Counted from the stretch's first letter, positions 8,542 to 18,129 are shown. The stretch is DNA of 64,000 nucleotides from Corynebacterium coyleae (GCF_030408635.1 NZ_CP047198.1:2108001-2172000), one strand, 5' to 3'. Program-made: numbers and translations. Notes: generated from the letters alone by a model not told the origin.

Positions 8542-8838
8542 ATGGAGAATGTCCAAGTCACTGAAGTCCCTGCAGGCGCGCAACTTATCGACGTCCGCGA
8601 GGCCGACGAATACGCCGCCGTCCGCGCAACCGGCGCCAAGAACATTCCGCTGTCCGAGTTCGTGGCACGCTACAGCGAAATCGACCCGGATCAGGACATC
8701 TACCTGATCTGCAAGGGCGGCGGCCGCAGCGCACAGGCCGGCGAATACCTCGAGCAAGCCCTCGGCTGGGACGGCATTTACAACGTCGCGGGCGGCACCA
8801 CCGCCTGGGTCGAACAAGGTTTGCCGCACGAAAATTAG
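8542..8838 (+). CDS. rhodanese-domain protein
   Basis: This is a single rhodanese domain of 98 residues that carries sulfane sulfur on a catalytic cysteine. The active-site loop is CKGGGRS after the strand IYLI, and the family N-terminus LIDVREADEYAAV is clear. The ATG at 8542 is preceded by TATCAT at 8529-8534 and no ribosome site, so it looks leaderless; a GTG at 8512 is a less likely start because its AGGA abuts it. The gene diverges from the sortase and is followed by a MarR-type regulator with a palindrome between them. The physiological sulfur acceptor is unknown. Confidence 0.88.
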   Translation: MENVQVTEVPAGAQLIDVREADEYAAVRATGAKNIPLSEFVARYSEIDPDQDIYLICKGGGRSAQAGEYLEQALGWDGIYNVAGGTTAWVEQGLPHEN

Positions 8839-8840
8839 GC

Positions 8841-8859
8841 CGTCCCAACCATTGGGACG
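8841..8859. promoter_or_regulatory. palindromic operator candidate for the MarR gene
   Basis: CGTCCCAA and TTGGGACG form perfect 8-base arms around a 3-base centre. The site lies just upstream of the -10-like TATGGT (8871-8876) of the MarR gene, where a self-repressor would bind. There is no T-run, so it is not a typical terminator. Confidence 0.55.
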
Positions 8860-8882
8860 CCGCAGGGAAGTATGGTGGGGGT

Positions 8883-9317
8883 ATGTCGACGCTTCCTGAA
8901 CTGCCCTCCGCTCTGCTGAAGTCTCCCCACTTCCAGATCGAACGCGTGCGCAGGCACACCAAGGACGAAGTCGAACGCACCCTGGCCAAGCACGACACCA
9001 CCATGCGCGAGTACTGGGTGCTGTCCTGCGTGGACGTCGCTCCAATGTCGCAGCGCCAACTGTCCGAGCTGCTGATCATCGACGCCTCCGACATGGTGCG
9101 GCTCATCGACTCGCTGGAGAAACTCGGCTGGGTCACCCGCGACCGCGACCCGAAAGACCGTCGCCGCCAGATCGTCGCCGCGACCAAGAAGGGCACGAAG
9201 GCGCTGGCCAAACTTGGCGACGACGTGGTTGCAGCCGAGGAGCGCGCACTCGAAGCGTCGTCCCAGAAGCAGCTGAAGAACCTGAAGAAGCTGTCGCAAG
9301 CGCTCGAGACGGAATAG
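8883..9317 (+). CDS. MarR-family transcriptional regulator
   Basis: This 144-residue winged-helix repressor resembles regulators that respond to phenolic or oxidative signals. The DNA-binding part reads MSQRQLSELLIIDASDMVRLIDSLE followed by the wing RDRDPKDRRRQIV, which is the standard MarR signature, and both ends are dimerising helices. The start ATG at 8883 lies six bases after TATGGT, consistent with a leaderless transcript. The palindrome at 8841-8859 is a plausible self-operator. The neighbouring NRPS-like gene begins 57 bases downstream and could be a target, but this is inference. Confidence 0.9.
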   Translation: MSTLPELPSALLKSPHFQIERVRRHTKDEVERTLAKHDTTMREYWVLSCVDVAPMSQRQLSELLIIDASDMVRLIDSLEKLGWVTRDRDPKDRRRQIVAATKKGTKALAKLGDDVVAAEERALEASSQKQLKNLKKLSQALETE

Positions 9318-9374
9318 CCGTGTAGTCGCCGTGTAGTCGAGCGATGCGCCCCGGATAGGTTTAACCTAATCCGC

Positions 9375-12300
9375 ATGGTTCAAGCCGAGCCCCTTCCCAA
9401 TCCGCTCCTGCGCAGCCACCTCGCCCCGCCGGAGCGGACGCTTATTGATGTCCTTTTCGCCTCCGCCGAAGCCCACCCCGGCGCGGCGGCCATCGACGAC
9501 GGCGAAGTAATCACGTACGCCGAACTCGTCGAAGAAATCGACCAACGCGCCACCGCCATGCGCACCCAGGGTGTGCCGTACCGGGGCCGCGTCGGCATCC
9601 GGATGACGTCCGGCACCCGCGAGTTATACCTCGCTATCTTGTCGACGATGCGCGCCGGCTGCGCCTACGTCCCCGTCGACGCGGACGACCCGGACGAGCG
9701 CGCCGAAACCGTGTTCACCGAAGCGGACGTGGACGCCATCTGGACCGACGAGGGCCTGCGGTTGGTGAAGGCGCCGGTTGGTGGTGGTGTGTTGGGCGGC
9801 GAGCTTGGCGCGCTTGCAACAGTCACCCCCGACGACGACTGCTGGATCATCTTCACCTCCGGCTCCACCGGCAAACCAAAAGGCGTAGCGGTGACCCACC
9901 GCTCGGCCGCCGCCTTCGTGGATGCGGAGGCGCGCCTGTTCTGCCAGGACGAACCGCTCGGGCCCGACGACCGCGTGCTTGCGGGCCTGTCGGTGGCGTT
10001 CGACGCGTCGTGCGAGGAGATGTGGCTGGCCTGGCGCCACGGGGCGTGTTTGGTGCCGGCCCCGCGCGCGCTGGTGCGCTCGGGTCAGGATTTGGGCCCG
10101 TGGCTGATCCGTCGCGACATCACGGTCGTCTCCACCGTGCCCACGCTCGCCGGACTGTGGCCGAAGGAGGCCCTGGACAACATTCGCCTGCTCATTGTGG
10201 GCGGCGAGGCCTGCTCCCAGGAACTGACTGACCGCCTTGCCGACGGCCGCGAGATGTGGAACACCTACGGCCCTACTGAAGCCACCGTGGTGGCCAGCGC
10301 AACCCGGCTCTTCCCCGGCAAGCCCGTGACTATCGGTTGGCCGCTGGACGGTTGGGACCTCGCCATCGCAAGCGACGGCGAGGGAGAAGCAGGTGAGTTG
10401 ATCATCGGCGGCGTGGGCCTCGCGCGCTACCTCGACCCGGAAAAAGACGCCGAGAAGTACGCGCCGATGGGTGATTGGGAGCGCGCGTACCGCACCGGCG
10501 ACCACGTGCGACTCACCGAGGATGGCCTGGCGTTTATCGGCCGCGCCGACGACCAGGTGAAAATCGGTGGGCGCCGCATCGAGCTCGGCGAGGTGGAGGC
10601 CAACGTGGCCGCGCTCGAGGGTGTGTATAACTCCGCCGTCGCCGTACAAACGCTGCCCGCAGGCGACAAGGTGCTCGTCGGCTATGTCTCCCCCGACGAC
10701 GGCGTTTCGCTGGACGTGCAGCAGATGCGCGAGCGCCTCGCCGAGGTCATGCCGGCCGCGCTCGTGCCGCGCATCCACGTGATGGATGAGCTACCGATCC
10801 GCACCTCTGGCAAGGTGGACAAGAAGGCCCTGCCGTGGCCGCTGCCCGCCAGCGTGGACGCGGTCGGCATGACGCCGACCGAGCAGTGGGTCGCTGAAGC
10901 ATGGGTGGCGGTGCTCGGCCTGGACGTGCCGGGCAAGGATGCGGATTTCTTTGAGTTAGGTGGGTCGTCGCTAGCTGCCGCCTCGCTCATCGCGCGTCTG
11001 CGCGAGCGCGTGCCCACCATCGCGGTGCGCGACCTCTACGACCATCCCAGGTTGGAAGCGCTTGCATCGCTTATCGACGACCTCACCCACACCGCCAAAA
11101 TCTCCACCCGCGAACGTTCTGTGGCTCCGGTCTCGGGCGCGACCCGGCTGGCGCAGACGCTGCTCATGGTGCCGGTGATGACCCTCAAGGCGTCGGCGGC
11201 GGTGACGTGGGTGGCAATCGTCGCAAATGTGCTGGGCCTGACCACGCTGTCGTGGACCTGGCTCGCGGTGGCGTTTGCGGTGCTGTGCACGCCGTTGGGG
11301 CGGATCCCAATCGGCGCGCTCGGGGCGCGTGCGATCCGGGGCCGGATCGCGCCCGGCGTGTACCCGCGCGGCGGTTCGCAGCATTTGCGGCTGTGGGCCG
11401 CGGAGCGGTGGCTGGCTGCCTCGGGTGCAATGAACATCGCGAGTGCGAACGCCGCCAAGATCACCGCCCGACTGTTGGACAACACGGTGGGCAAGGACGT
11501 GGACATGCACGCGTTCGCGCCGGTGACAGGCCTGGCCACCATCGGCGAAGGCGCAGCCATCGAGCCCGGCGTGGACCTCGGCGGGTATTGGCTCGACGGC
11601 GACGAACTCCACGTCGGCACCGTGGTCATCGGCCCCGACGCCCGCGTGGGCGCGCGCTCCACCCTCATGCCCGGCACCGAAATCCGCGAGGGCGCCCACG
11701 TGGAGGCGGGCTCCACCGTCACCGGCGACAAACCGGTGAAGAAGCACGCCCGCTGGGCCGGCTCGCCCGCCCGCAAGAAGGGGCGCTCCAAGCACCGCTT
11801 CCCCAACGAACGCCCGCCGCGCCGCCCCATGTGGGCGCTTGCGTACGGACTGACCTCCCTGGTCCTCGCGGTGCTGCCGGCGCTCGCGGTGCTGGGTGGT
11901 GCGGCGGCGACGCTCGGTCTGGCGCGCCTGTTTGAGACCCGCTCCGTGTGGGGCCTGCTGGTCTTCGCGCCCGTCGGTGGCGTGGTCTACATCGGCCTCG
12001 GACTCACCCTGACCTGGGCCGGCGTGCGCCTCGCGCAACTTGGTGTCCAACCCGGCGTGTTCCCCGTCCGGTCGCTTCGCGGCTGGAGCCTATGGACCGT
12101 CACCCGCCTCATGGACGACGCCCGTACCCGCTACTTCCCCATCTACGCCGGCGCCGCCACACCCGTCTGGCTGCGCCTGCTCGGTGCCGACATCGGCGAG
12201 CACGCAGAAGTGTCCACCGCGGTCATGGTGCCGAAACTCACCGAAGTCCGCGAAGGCGCATTTCTTGCCGACGACACCCTCGCCGGCGGCTACGAAATCG

Positions 12301-13196
12301 GCGGAGGTTGGATCCGGACCGACCACGCCGTCGTGGGTAAGCGGTCGTTCGTGGGCAACTCCGGCATGGTCGCCCCGGGCCGCAAACTGGCCAAACACTC
12401 CCTGGTGGCGGTGCTGTCCGCGAGCCCGAAGAAGTCCAAGGCGCACTCGAACTGGTGGGGATCCCCGCCCGAGCGCATGCGCCGCGTGGAGGTCGAAGCC
12501 GCAGGTGAAGCGACGTACGAACCGACGAAGGGTTTGGCTCGGAGGCGTGGTGTCGTCGAGACGCTGAGGCTCCTGGCGCCCATGACCCAGGCGGTACTCG
12601 CGGCCCTGTTCGCGGCTATCGTGGTGACGTTGCTTGAGCGCGTCGGCTGGTGGACGTACCTGCTCGGCGGGCTTACCTGGATGGGCGTCGGCGTGGTCGC
12701 GGTGGCCTCCGCCGTGGTGGCGAAGTGGGTCCTCGTGGGCAAACACCGCGCCGGCGAACACCCGCTGTACTCGTGGTTCGTGTGGTTTAACGAACTGCAA
12801 GACCAGTTCATCGAAGTCATCGCTGCGCCTTGGTTCTTCAACTGGGCCACCGGCTCCGGCGAAATGAATCTCGCGCTACGGGCCCTGGGCGTGAAAATTG
12901 GGCCCGGCGCGTGGGTGGAGTCCTACTGGTTCCCCGAAACCGACCTGTGCTCCGTCGGCGCCGGCGCCACCGTCGGCCCAGGCACCGTCGTGCAGACGCA
13001 CCTGTTCCAGGACCGTGTGATGTCGTTGGACACCGTCACCATCGAGGCGTCGGCCACTCTCGGCGCCCACTCCGTCTCCCTGCCGGGCTCCGTCATCGGC
13101 GCCGGCGCCACCGTGGGCCCCGGCTCGCTGGTCATGCGTGGCGACTCCGTCCCCACCAACACCGTCTGGCAAGGCAACCCCGTCGAGCCGCGGTAG
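9375..13196 (+). CDS. Pls/PosA-family NRPS-like membrane enzyme
   Basis: This 1273-residue protein joins an adenylation domain, a carrier domain and a multi-pass membrane part. Adenylation motifs are clear: IIFTSGSTGKPKGV (A3), YGPTEAT (A5), YRTGDH (A7), GRADDQVKIGGRRIELGE (A8) and SGKVDKKALP (A10). The carrier serine lies in FFELGGSSLAAASL near residue 534. The C-terminal half alternates hydrophobic segments with three hexapeptide left-handed beta-helix stretches like those of acyltransferases. This is the architecture of epsilon-poly-lysine synthetase (Pls) and its relatives, where the membrane domains form the peptide bonds without a normal condensation domain. The monomer and product here are unknown. 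A -10-like TAACCT lies seven bases before the ATG. The gene has no obvious operon partners. Confidence 0.88.
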   Translation: MVQAEPLPNPLLRSHLAPPERTLIDVLFASAEAHPGAAAIDDGEVITYAELVEEIDQRATAMRTQGVPYRGRVGIRMTSGTRELYLAILSTMRAGCAYVPVDADDPDERAETVFTEADVDAIWTDEGLRLVKAPVGGGVLGGELGALATVTPDDDCWIIFTSGSTGKPKGVAVTHRSAAAFVDAEARLFCQDEPLGPDDRVLAGLSVAFDASCEEMWLAWRHGACLVPAPRALVRSGQDLGPWLIRRDITVVSTVPTLAGLWPKEALDNIRLLIVGGEACSQELTDRLADGREMWNTYGPTEATVVASATRLFPGKPVTIGWPLDGWDLAIASDGEGEAGELIIGGVGLARYLDPEKDAEKYAPMGDWERAYRTGDHVRLTEDGLAFIGRADDQVKIGGRRIELGEVEANVAALEGVYNSAVAVQTLPAGDKVLVGYVSPDDGVSLDVQQMRERLAEVMPAALVPRIHVMDELPIRTSGKVDKKALPWPLPASVDAVGMTPTEQWVAEAWVAVLGLDVPGKDADFFELGGSSLAAASLIARLRERVPTIAVRDLYDHPRLEALASLIDDLTHTAKISTRERSVAPVSGATRLAQTLLMVPVMTLKASAAVTWVAIVANVLGLTTLSWTWLAVAFAVLCTPLGRIPIGALGARAIRGRIAPGVYPRGGSQHLRLWAAERWLAASGAMNIASANAAKITARLLDNTVGKDVDMHAFAPVTGLATIGEGAAIEPGVDLGGYWLDGDELHVGTVVIGPDARVGARSTLMPGTEIREGAHVEAGSTVTGDKPVKKHARWAGSPARKKGRSKHRFPNERPPRRPMWALAYGLTSLVLAVLPALAVLGGAAATLGLARLFETRSVWGLLVFAPVGGVVYIGLGLTLTWAGVRLAQLGVQPGVFPVRSLRGWSLWTVTRLMDDARTRYFPIYAGAATPVWLRLLGADIGEHAEVSTAVMVPKLTEVREGAFLADDTLAGGYEIGGGWIRTDHAVVGKRSFVGNSGMVAPGRKLAKHSLVAVLSASPKKSKAHSNWWGSPPERMRRVEVEAAGEATYEPTKGLARRRGVVETLRLLAPMTQAVLAALFAAIVVTLLERVGWWTYLLGGLTWMGVGVVAVASAVVAKWVLVGKHRAGEHPLYSWFVWFNELQDQFIEVIAAPWFFNWATGSGEMNLALRALGVKIGPGAWVESYWFPETDLCSVGAGATVGPGTVVQTHLFQDRVMSLDTVTIEASATLGAHSVSLPGSVIGAGATVGPGSLVMRGDSVPTNTVWQGNPVEPR

Positions 13197-13308
13197 GCGG
13201 CGGTGGGGTGCGGCGGTCGGCGCGGGCGTACACCCCTCCCCGAGCAACGACTTCTAGCAGCCGAAACGCCCCGCCAAGTACCACCTAGCTCGAGAAATAT
13301 CCCCTTTT

Positions 13309-13824
13309 CTAGAGCTCCGCTGCGATGTCTTCAACGAATAATTCGACCGGCCCATCAACGCTGCCGAATTGTTTCACCACTTGCTCAATGTCTTGAGCAT
13401 TCCGTAACCCCAGGTGTTTCGCGAGAACAACCGCATCATCGAGGTCCTGCTCCGCTTGGCGAGTCGAAACCACCTTGGTAAACAACAGAAACTCTGCTGA
13501 CGCAATCTCGACAGTGAGATTCGGACCGATAACTAGGAGATCCGGACTGTGATCGGCCGAAAAAGGTAACCCGAGATCGTGCACCTGCGAGTTCACCCAG
13601 TCTGCAGGCAACCCGAGTTTCACAGCTGTTTCTTCAACCGCATTTCGAACTTGCCGGTAGTTCCCAAAAACAGAATCGATATCTGCGGTTGCCCTAGTCG
13701 CGTCGTACCTCAGAGCAATCGCAGCACCTCCAATAACGCGGAGCGTCGCATTCGTGCCCTGATTTCCCAACTGTTTCTCGAGCTCTGCAAGCGCGTGCAA
13801 GAGCTCCTCTCGTGTTAGATCCAC
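13309..13824 (-). CDS. nucleotidyltransferase-fold protein (DUF6036-like)
   Basis: The 171-residue product shows the minimal nucleotidyltransferase pattern: IGGAAIALRY followed by ATADIDSVF, where the two Asp residues would bind metal, and a later strand VEIASAEFLLFTK. Such proteins are common as members of toxin-antitoxin-like pairs and defence islands. It overlaps the upstream hypothetical gene by ten bases, so the two form a coupled pair. The region around it is an accessory patch with a transposase remnant. The role as toxin or antitoxin is not proven. Confidence 0.65.
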   Translation of the reverse strand: MDLTREELLHALAELEKQLGNQGTNATLRVIGGAAIALRYDATRATADIDSVFGNYRQVRNAVEETAVKLGLPADWVNSQVHDLGLPFSADHSPDLLVIGPNLTVEIASAEFLLFTKVVSTRQAEQDLDDAVVLAKHLGLRNAQDIEQVVKQFGSVDGPVELFVEDIAAEL

Positions 13825-14237
13825 GGGCGATCGTGATCCTTCGCCGTTCGTAGATTTCCCTCACCCAAGCAGATGCTTCTTTTACGGAAGGAGATCGGAG
13901 TCCGTTCAAGATTGAAAACGAACCGAGAGGGACGACTCGTCGGGTAGAACCAGGCCTCAGGGGGTTCGGAAATCTCAGCAGACCATCCAGGGCTCTCTCC
14001 AGGGAAGCGTTCGGAGTACGTCATCTCAGCAGCAGCTCGAATGACACGATCCCAATCTGAATCTCCAGTCGTATCCGGTTCACGGTGCGCCGCTATGAAC
14101 TCCTCGTGATCTTGAATATCCCGGATCTCTGACACAACACGCTTCAGCACACGCACCACAAAAGAGGAATCATTTTCGGCAGCAAGTTCACATTGCACCC
14201 ATTGTGCAAAGCGTTCATAGGTGTAAAACTGATCCAC
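13815..14237 (-). CDS. hypothetical partner of the nucleotidyltransferase-fold protein
   Basis: I do not recognise this 140-residue product. It starts at a GTG at 14237 (peptide VDQFYTYERFAQW) with a strong GAAGGAGG just upstream; the frame is open to 14348, but no start there has a ribosome site. It is acidic, with a helical N-terminal half and a Pro/Arg-rich C-terminal half. Its end overlaps the start of the nucleotidyltransferase-fold gene by ten bases, which implies translational coupling and a shared function. A two-gene toxin-antitoxin-like or defence unit is the most natural reading, but there is no motif to confirm it. Confidence 0.55.
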   Translation of the reverse strand: MDQFYTYERFAQWVQCELAAENDSSFVVRVLKRVVSEIRDIQDHEEFIAAHREPDTTGDSDWDRVIRAAAEMTYSERFPGESPGWSAEISEPPEAWFYPTSRPSRFVFNLERTPISFRKRSICLGEGNLRTAKDHDRPWI

Positions 14238-14359
14238 TTGCGCCTCCTTCCTCAATTCGAGCCTACGGCTTCGATTATGACCCACTAGCGCCACTACGTA
14301 CAGACCAAACTCGACTGCCATGCAGCGATGCCGACCAATCGACTGCACCGTACTTCCCA

Positions 14360-14427
14360 GATGTCGTGAAGCGGATTACGTGAACGGCTACTTTTCGCGG
14401 CATTCACGTAATCCGCCGCCCGACATC
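14360..14427. repeat. 25-base near-perfect inverted repeat
   Basis: The arms 14360-14384 and 14403-14427 pair over 14 bases (GCGGATTACGTGAA with TTCACGTAATCCGC) and again over seven outer bases (GATGTCG with CGACATC), separated by a four-base internal mismatch. The loop is 18 bases. No T-run follows. It lies between the hypothetical gene and the transposase remnant, so it may be the end of a mobile element or a small structured element. Confidence 0.7.
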
Positions 14428-14561
14428 CTTGTCGGCGGTGTGGGCAGGCACCCCCTCGCCCCTCTCCTCTTCCGCAAAAGTCGTTACCGGGAAGTCGTAA
14501 TTGCCAATTCGAGGGGCTGCGGGCGTTTTGTTGGAGTGCATTTGAGGGACTTTGTCTTGTT

Positions 14562-14675
14562 TTATGCACTTAGTGCTTGTCGGTGTTCGGCGATGGTGGT
14601 GTAGCCGTCGCCGAGTGTCGACTTCAGTCGTTTGTGGATGTAGAAGTCGATGTAGGACTCAAGGTAGTCGCGCAT
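14562..14675 (-). pseudogene. C-terminal remnant of an IS3-type transposase
   Basis: Only the last 37 residues remain, beginning MRDYLESYIDFYIHKRLKSTL. The pattern YIDFY-x(3)-RLxSTLG resembles the C-terminal end of IS3-family integrase-core transposases. The sequence stops at about 14675, where a truncated ABC permease begins on the opposite strand. I infer that an insertion followed by deletion removed most of the element and the front of the permease gene. Confidence 0.5.
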
Positions 14676-15150
14676 CATGCCGCAGTTGGTGCTGCTGTTT
14701 CTGGTGTACTTCGATGCCACGCGCGCGTGGGGGCTGAACCTGGATGCGCGCGTTGCGGCGGTGATTGTGTTCACGCTGTGGGGCACGGCTGAGCTGGGTG
14801 ATCTGGTGCGCGCCGCCATCGAGTCGGTGCCGCGTCACCAGTACCTCTCGGCAGCGGCGCTGGGCATTGAGGGGCATGCGCTTTATCGTCACGTTGTGTT
14901 GCCGCAGGCGCTGCGCGGGTTGATCCCCGCGACGATCAACCTGACCAACCGCATGATCATGACCACCTCGCTCGTCGCGCTGATCGGCGTGGTGGAGGTG
15001 CTCAAGGTGGCGCAGCAAATCATCGACGCCAACCGTTTCGAATACCCGTCCGCCGCCCTGTGGATCTACGGCGTGGTGTTCCTGCTGTATTTTCTCGTCT
15101 GTTTTCCCATCTCGCTCGCCGCGCGCAAGCTGGAAGAAAGGTGGAGCTAG
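14671..15150 (+). pseudogene. amino-acid ABC transporter permease, N-terminally truncated
   Basis: The sequence from MPQLVLLFLVYF onward is a clear polar amino-acid permease of the HisM/GlnP type, including the EAA loop ESVPRHQYLSAAALGIEGHALYRHVVLPQALR that docks the ATPase. Around 60 or more N-terminal residues are missing, and an in-frame stop lies at 14665-14667 just before the junction with the transposase remnant. The ATG at 14677 is therefore probably accidental. The solute-binding protein gene expected next door is absent. The stop at 15148-15150 touches the start of the ATPase gene, as in an intact operon. Confidence 0.75.
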
Positions 15151-15930
<780 letters not shown>

Positions 15931-16393
15931 CAAGAGATGTAACGGTTGCTCCGGCATCTCCTGAAATTCTGCGTACTGCATGTAGAACCGTTTCGCGTCT
16001 TCATCCAACGCGTGTACAACCACTGCCGCGGCTCCAATTTCTCCAGCCACAGTAAAGCACCGCGCTAGAGCGTCTCTCAGCAGCGCTTTCCCAACTCCTT
16101 TCCCCTGCGCATTCACGTCTACCGCCAACCGCGCGAGAATTAACACTGGAATCGGATCGGGACGCCCCTTGGCAAACGCTTCTGGCGCGGCTCCAGCAAC
16201 CATCCCACCCGTACAGACCGCATAGTACCCAGCGACGCGGTCATTCCACTTGGAAACGTAAACAACACAGTTGTGTGCCCGTTGATTCTGCATGGCGTAG
16301 CGGCGAAACCACACATCGAGCGACACCTCCCCACAATGAAAACTCGAGCGATCATCCGCCTTAACAAGTTTCCGAGGCGGCTGAAGCACACCG

Positions 16394-16678
16394 TCAGTCG
16401 CCAAATTGAAACTCCTTGCCAAATGGAGTCTCCTCAGCGAAAAGTTTGCCAAGCTTAGAGAAGTCGGCCGGCTGGTCGAGAAGTTCCTCAACACGAGAGA
16501 AACCTTCTTCCCCCAACACAAAAAGCCGCTGATCAGCAAGCACCATCAATGCACGCTCCACGGCACTGTCGAGCACAAACTGTGACACCGAAGTGTTTGT
16601 CACCTCAGCGGCCCTGCGGAAAAACTCCTCTTGGTGTGCGGATGTACGCAAGTTCAAGCGCCGGTCTTTGACTGCCAT
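16394..16678 (-). CDS. DUF1778 antitoxin (TacA-like)
   Basis: This 94-residue antitoxin begins with a ribbon-helix-helix DNA-binding part (KDRRLNLRTSAHQEEFFRRAAEVTNTSVSQFVLDSAVERA) and ends with a tail that neutralises the acetyltransferase toxin. The order antitoxin-toxin and the 11-base overlap are those of TacA-TacT modules. AAGGAG precedes the ATG. The promoter carries two direct repeats at 16697-16717, which the antitoxin probably binds to repress its own operon. Confidence 0.88.
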   Translation of the reverse strand: MAVKDRRLNLRTSAHQEEFFRRAAEVTNTSVSQFVLDSAVERALMVLADQRLFVLGEEGFSRVEELLDQPADFSKLGKLFAEETPFGKEFQFGD

Positions 16679-16688
16679 TTCAAACTCC

Positions 16689-16904
16689 TTAAAACGATGT
16701 ACTCACAATGTACTCACGATCGAGGTCGATAGCAAGAGTGTTTAGAAAGGAGGAAATGGTAGCGGTGTGGTGAGTATCCGGTAGCGCTGTTTGCGACCGT
16801 GGTTTGCGCCGTCGGTCTTCGGCGCGTCGGAGATTGTCAGGAAATTCGTGCATGAGGTGGGTTGCGTCAATCACGAGACAACGGGCGCAGCCGCTCTCAT
16901 TCAC
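16689..16904 (-). pseudogene. possible degenerate PIN-like toxin fragment
   Basis: A short frame starts at a GTG overlapping the stop of the ImmA gene and reads CLVIDATHLMHEFPDNL, which resembles the first strand and acidic residue of a PIN nuclease. HTH-ImmA genes are often followed by PIN-like toxins. The rest (rich in Arg, Pro and His) has no likeness to a toxin and overlaps the TacA promoter. It may be a truncated remnant or simply a chance frame. Confidence 0.25.
16697..16735 (-). promoter_or_regulatory. promoter and direct-repeat operator of the TacA/TacT-like pair
   Basis: On the minus strand TTGCTA (16730-16735) and TACATT (16707-16712) are separated by 17 bases. Two copies of ATGTACTCAC (plus strand, 16697-16706 and 16708-16717) are spaced 11 bases apart and cover the -10 box, a fitting place for autorepression. 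Confidence 0.65.
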
Positions 16905-17992
16905 GAGGCTTTTCTCCCTCGCGGTGGAATCCTCTCCGGCAGCTGCTCCTGAGCGACTGACCCGAATAGCACTTCCAGAGTTTTACCTGTCGTGAGCTTC
17001 CGCTGTTGATACGCGTTGAGCACTGCACTGCGATACAGAGGAGGAACTACATCCAGTTCTTTAACCATCGGGATTGCAAAACCAGCGTTTTGAAACTCAT
17101 GACTGTCGGGTTTGCGTTCCATCTCAAACGCATAGGTTGCGCTGGTGATAACACCGAGGTTTGCAAGATGCCCAAGCGTGGCGCTCCAACTCACACCGCA
17201 CTGAGAAGAAACCGCCATCGCGAGCGCTCTACTGTCTGCGTGTTTGGCCTCCATCCGTTCTACAAAGGAACGCGACATCAGCAGATGCGCAGCGAACGAA
17301 TTCATAGCGCGTTCGACAGCTCCGTGTCCGCAACCAGTTTCAAAAGACGTGCGATACACCCAGTGCCCAAGCTCGTGTGCAAGCGTAAACCTGGACCGGA
17401 GAAGCCCAGCACACTTATCCACCAGGGCAATACCAAACTCATCACCTGGTTTGCGTTCAATCTCAGTTACCGCCCCTTCAAACGGAGAACCAAGGAAGGA
17501 CTGGGCAAACACAAGTAAACCGACGCGCTCACAGAACGCAGAGAGATCCCTAATCGGCTCATCGCCTGCGTCTGTCCAGTCCCGCACCTCTGCCGCTCGG
17601 CGCGCGATGACGTCATGGTCCTCGTCCAACCGAAAACCCTCGTGTACTGCGGGTGCGATAATGCCTTCGCTTACCAGTTGTTCGACGTGTACCGACAACC
17701 GTTCAAGCGCAAGATCGAATGCCGGAGAGACGCCTCTCTCTGGTGCCGGCTTCCGGCTAGCAACGAGTTGTGGCCGTTCCTCCAGGAACCATCCAATTGG
17801 CAGTCCTGTCGATTCCGCGACCACTGCGATATCGAGCGACCGAGGTAAATCATCACCGGATTCAATCGCGACTAGCCGCGCGGGCGAGATCGGCGATCCC
17901 TTAGTTGTCTCGGCGATGCTAAGTTCTGCAAGTTCTCGCACCAACGCCATACGTTGCGCGATCTTCCTCGCCTGCTTAACAGCATCAGTCAT
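16901..17992 (-). CDS. HTH and ImmA/IrrE-type metallopeptidase protein
   Basis: The 363-residue product joins an N-terminal Xre-like helix-turn-helix (residues 5-60, with SPARLVAIESGDDLPRSLDIAVVAE) to a C-terminal M78 peptidase domain with the zinc motif HELGHW preceded by SRFTLA. Such proteins cleave repressors in mobile elements (ImmA) or act as antitoxins of PIN-type toxins. I place the start at MTDAVKQARK (17992), six bases after a -10-like CAGAAT; the ATG at 18010 is an alternative. It is the first gene of the leftward accessory patch. Its partner cannot be identified beyond a possible remnant downstream. Confidence 0.75.
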   Translation of the reverse strand: MTDAVKQARKIAQRMALVRELAELSIAETTKGSPISPARLVAIESGDDLPRSLDIAVVAESTGLPIGWFLEERPQLVASRKPAPERGVSPAFDLALERLSVHVEQLVSEGIIAPAVHEGFRLDEDHDVIARRAAEVRDWTDAGDEPIRDLSAFCERVGLLVFAQSFLGSPFEGAVTEIERKPGDEFGIALVDKCAGLLRSRFTLAHELGHWVYRTSFETGCGHGAVERAMNSFAAHLLMSRSFVERMEAKHADSRALAMAVSSQCGVSWSATLGHLANLGVITSATYAFEMERKPDSHEFQNAGFAIPMVKELDVVPPLYRSAVLNAYQQRKLTTGKTLEVLFGSVAQEQLPERIPPRGRKAS

Positions 17993-18086
17993 GCGAAAAT
18001 TCTGCCACATCCTGAGATGCCGGGTTCTCGGTCCTCACCACAGTGCCGCTAAGCCAGCGGCCTAAACAGGGGAGGATCTAACTCCA

Positions 18087-18114
18087 TTGACAAGGCCGGT
18101 ATCTCGCGTAAGAT
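18087..18114 (+). promoter_or_regulatory. strong promoter facing a terminator 16 bases downstream
   Basis: TTGACA (18087-18092) and TAAGAT (18109-18114) are 16 bases apart, close to the vegetative consensus. Transcription would begin near 18121 and meet the terminator at 18130-18158, giving an RNA of about 38 bases. No gene starts on this strand nearby. The surrounding 18011-18349 interval holds only this pair and the hairpin at 18277-18324. Confidence 0.6.
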
Positions 18115-18129
18115 CGTCCGCATAACTCC

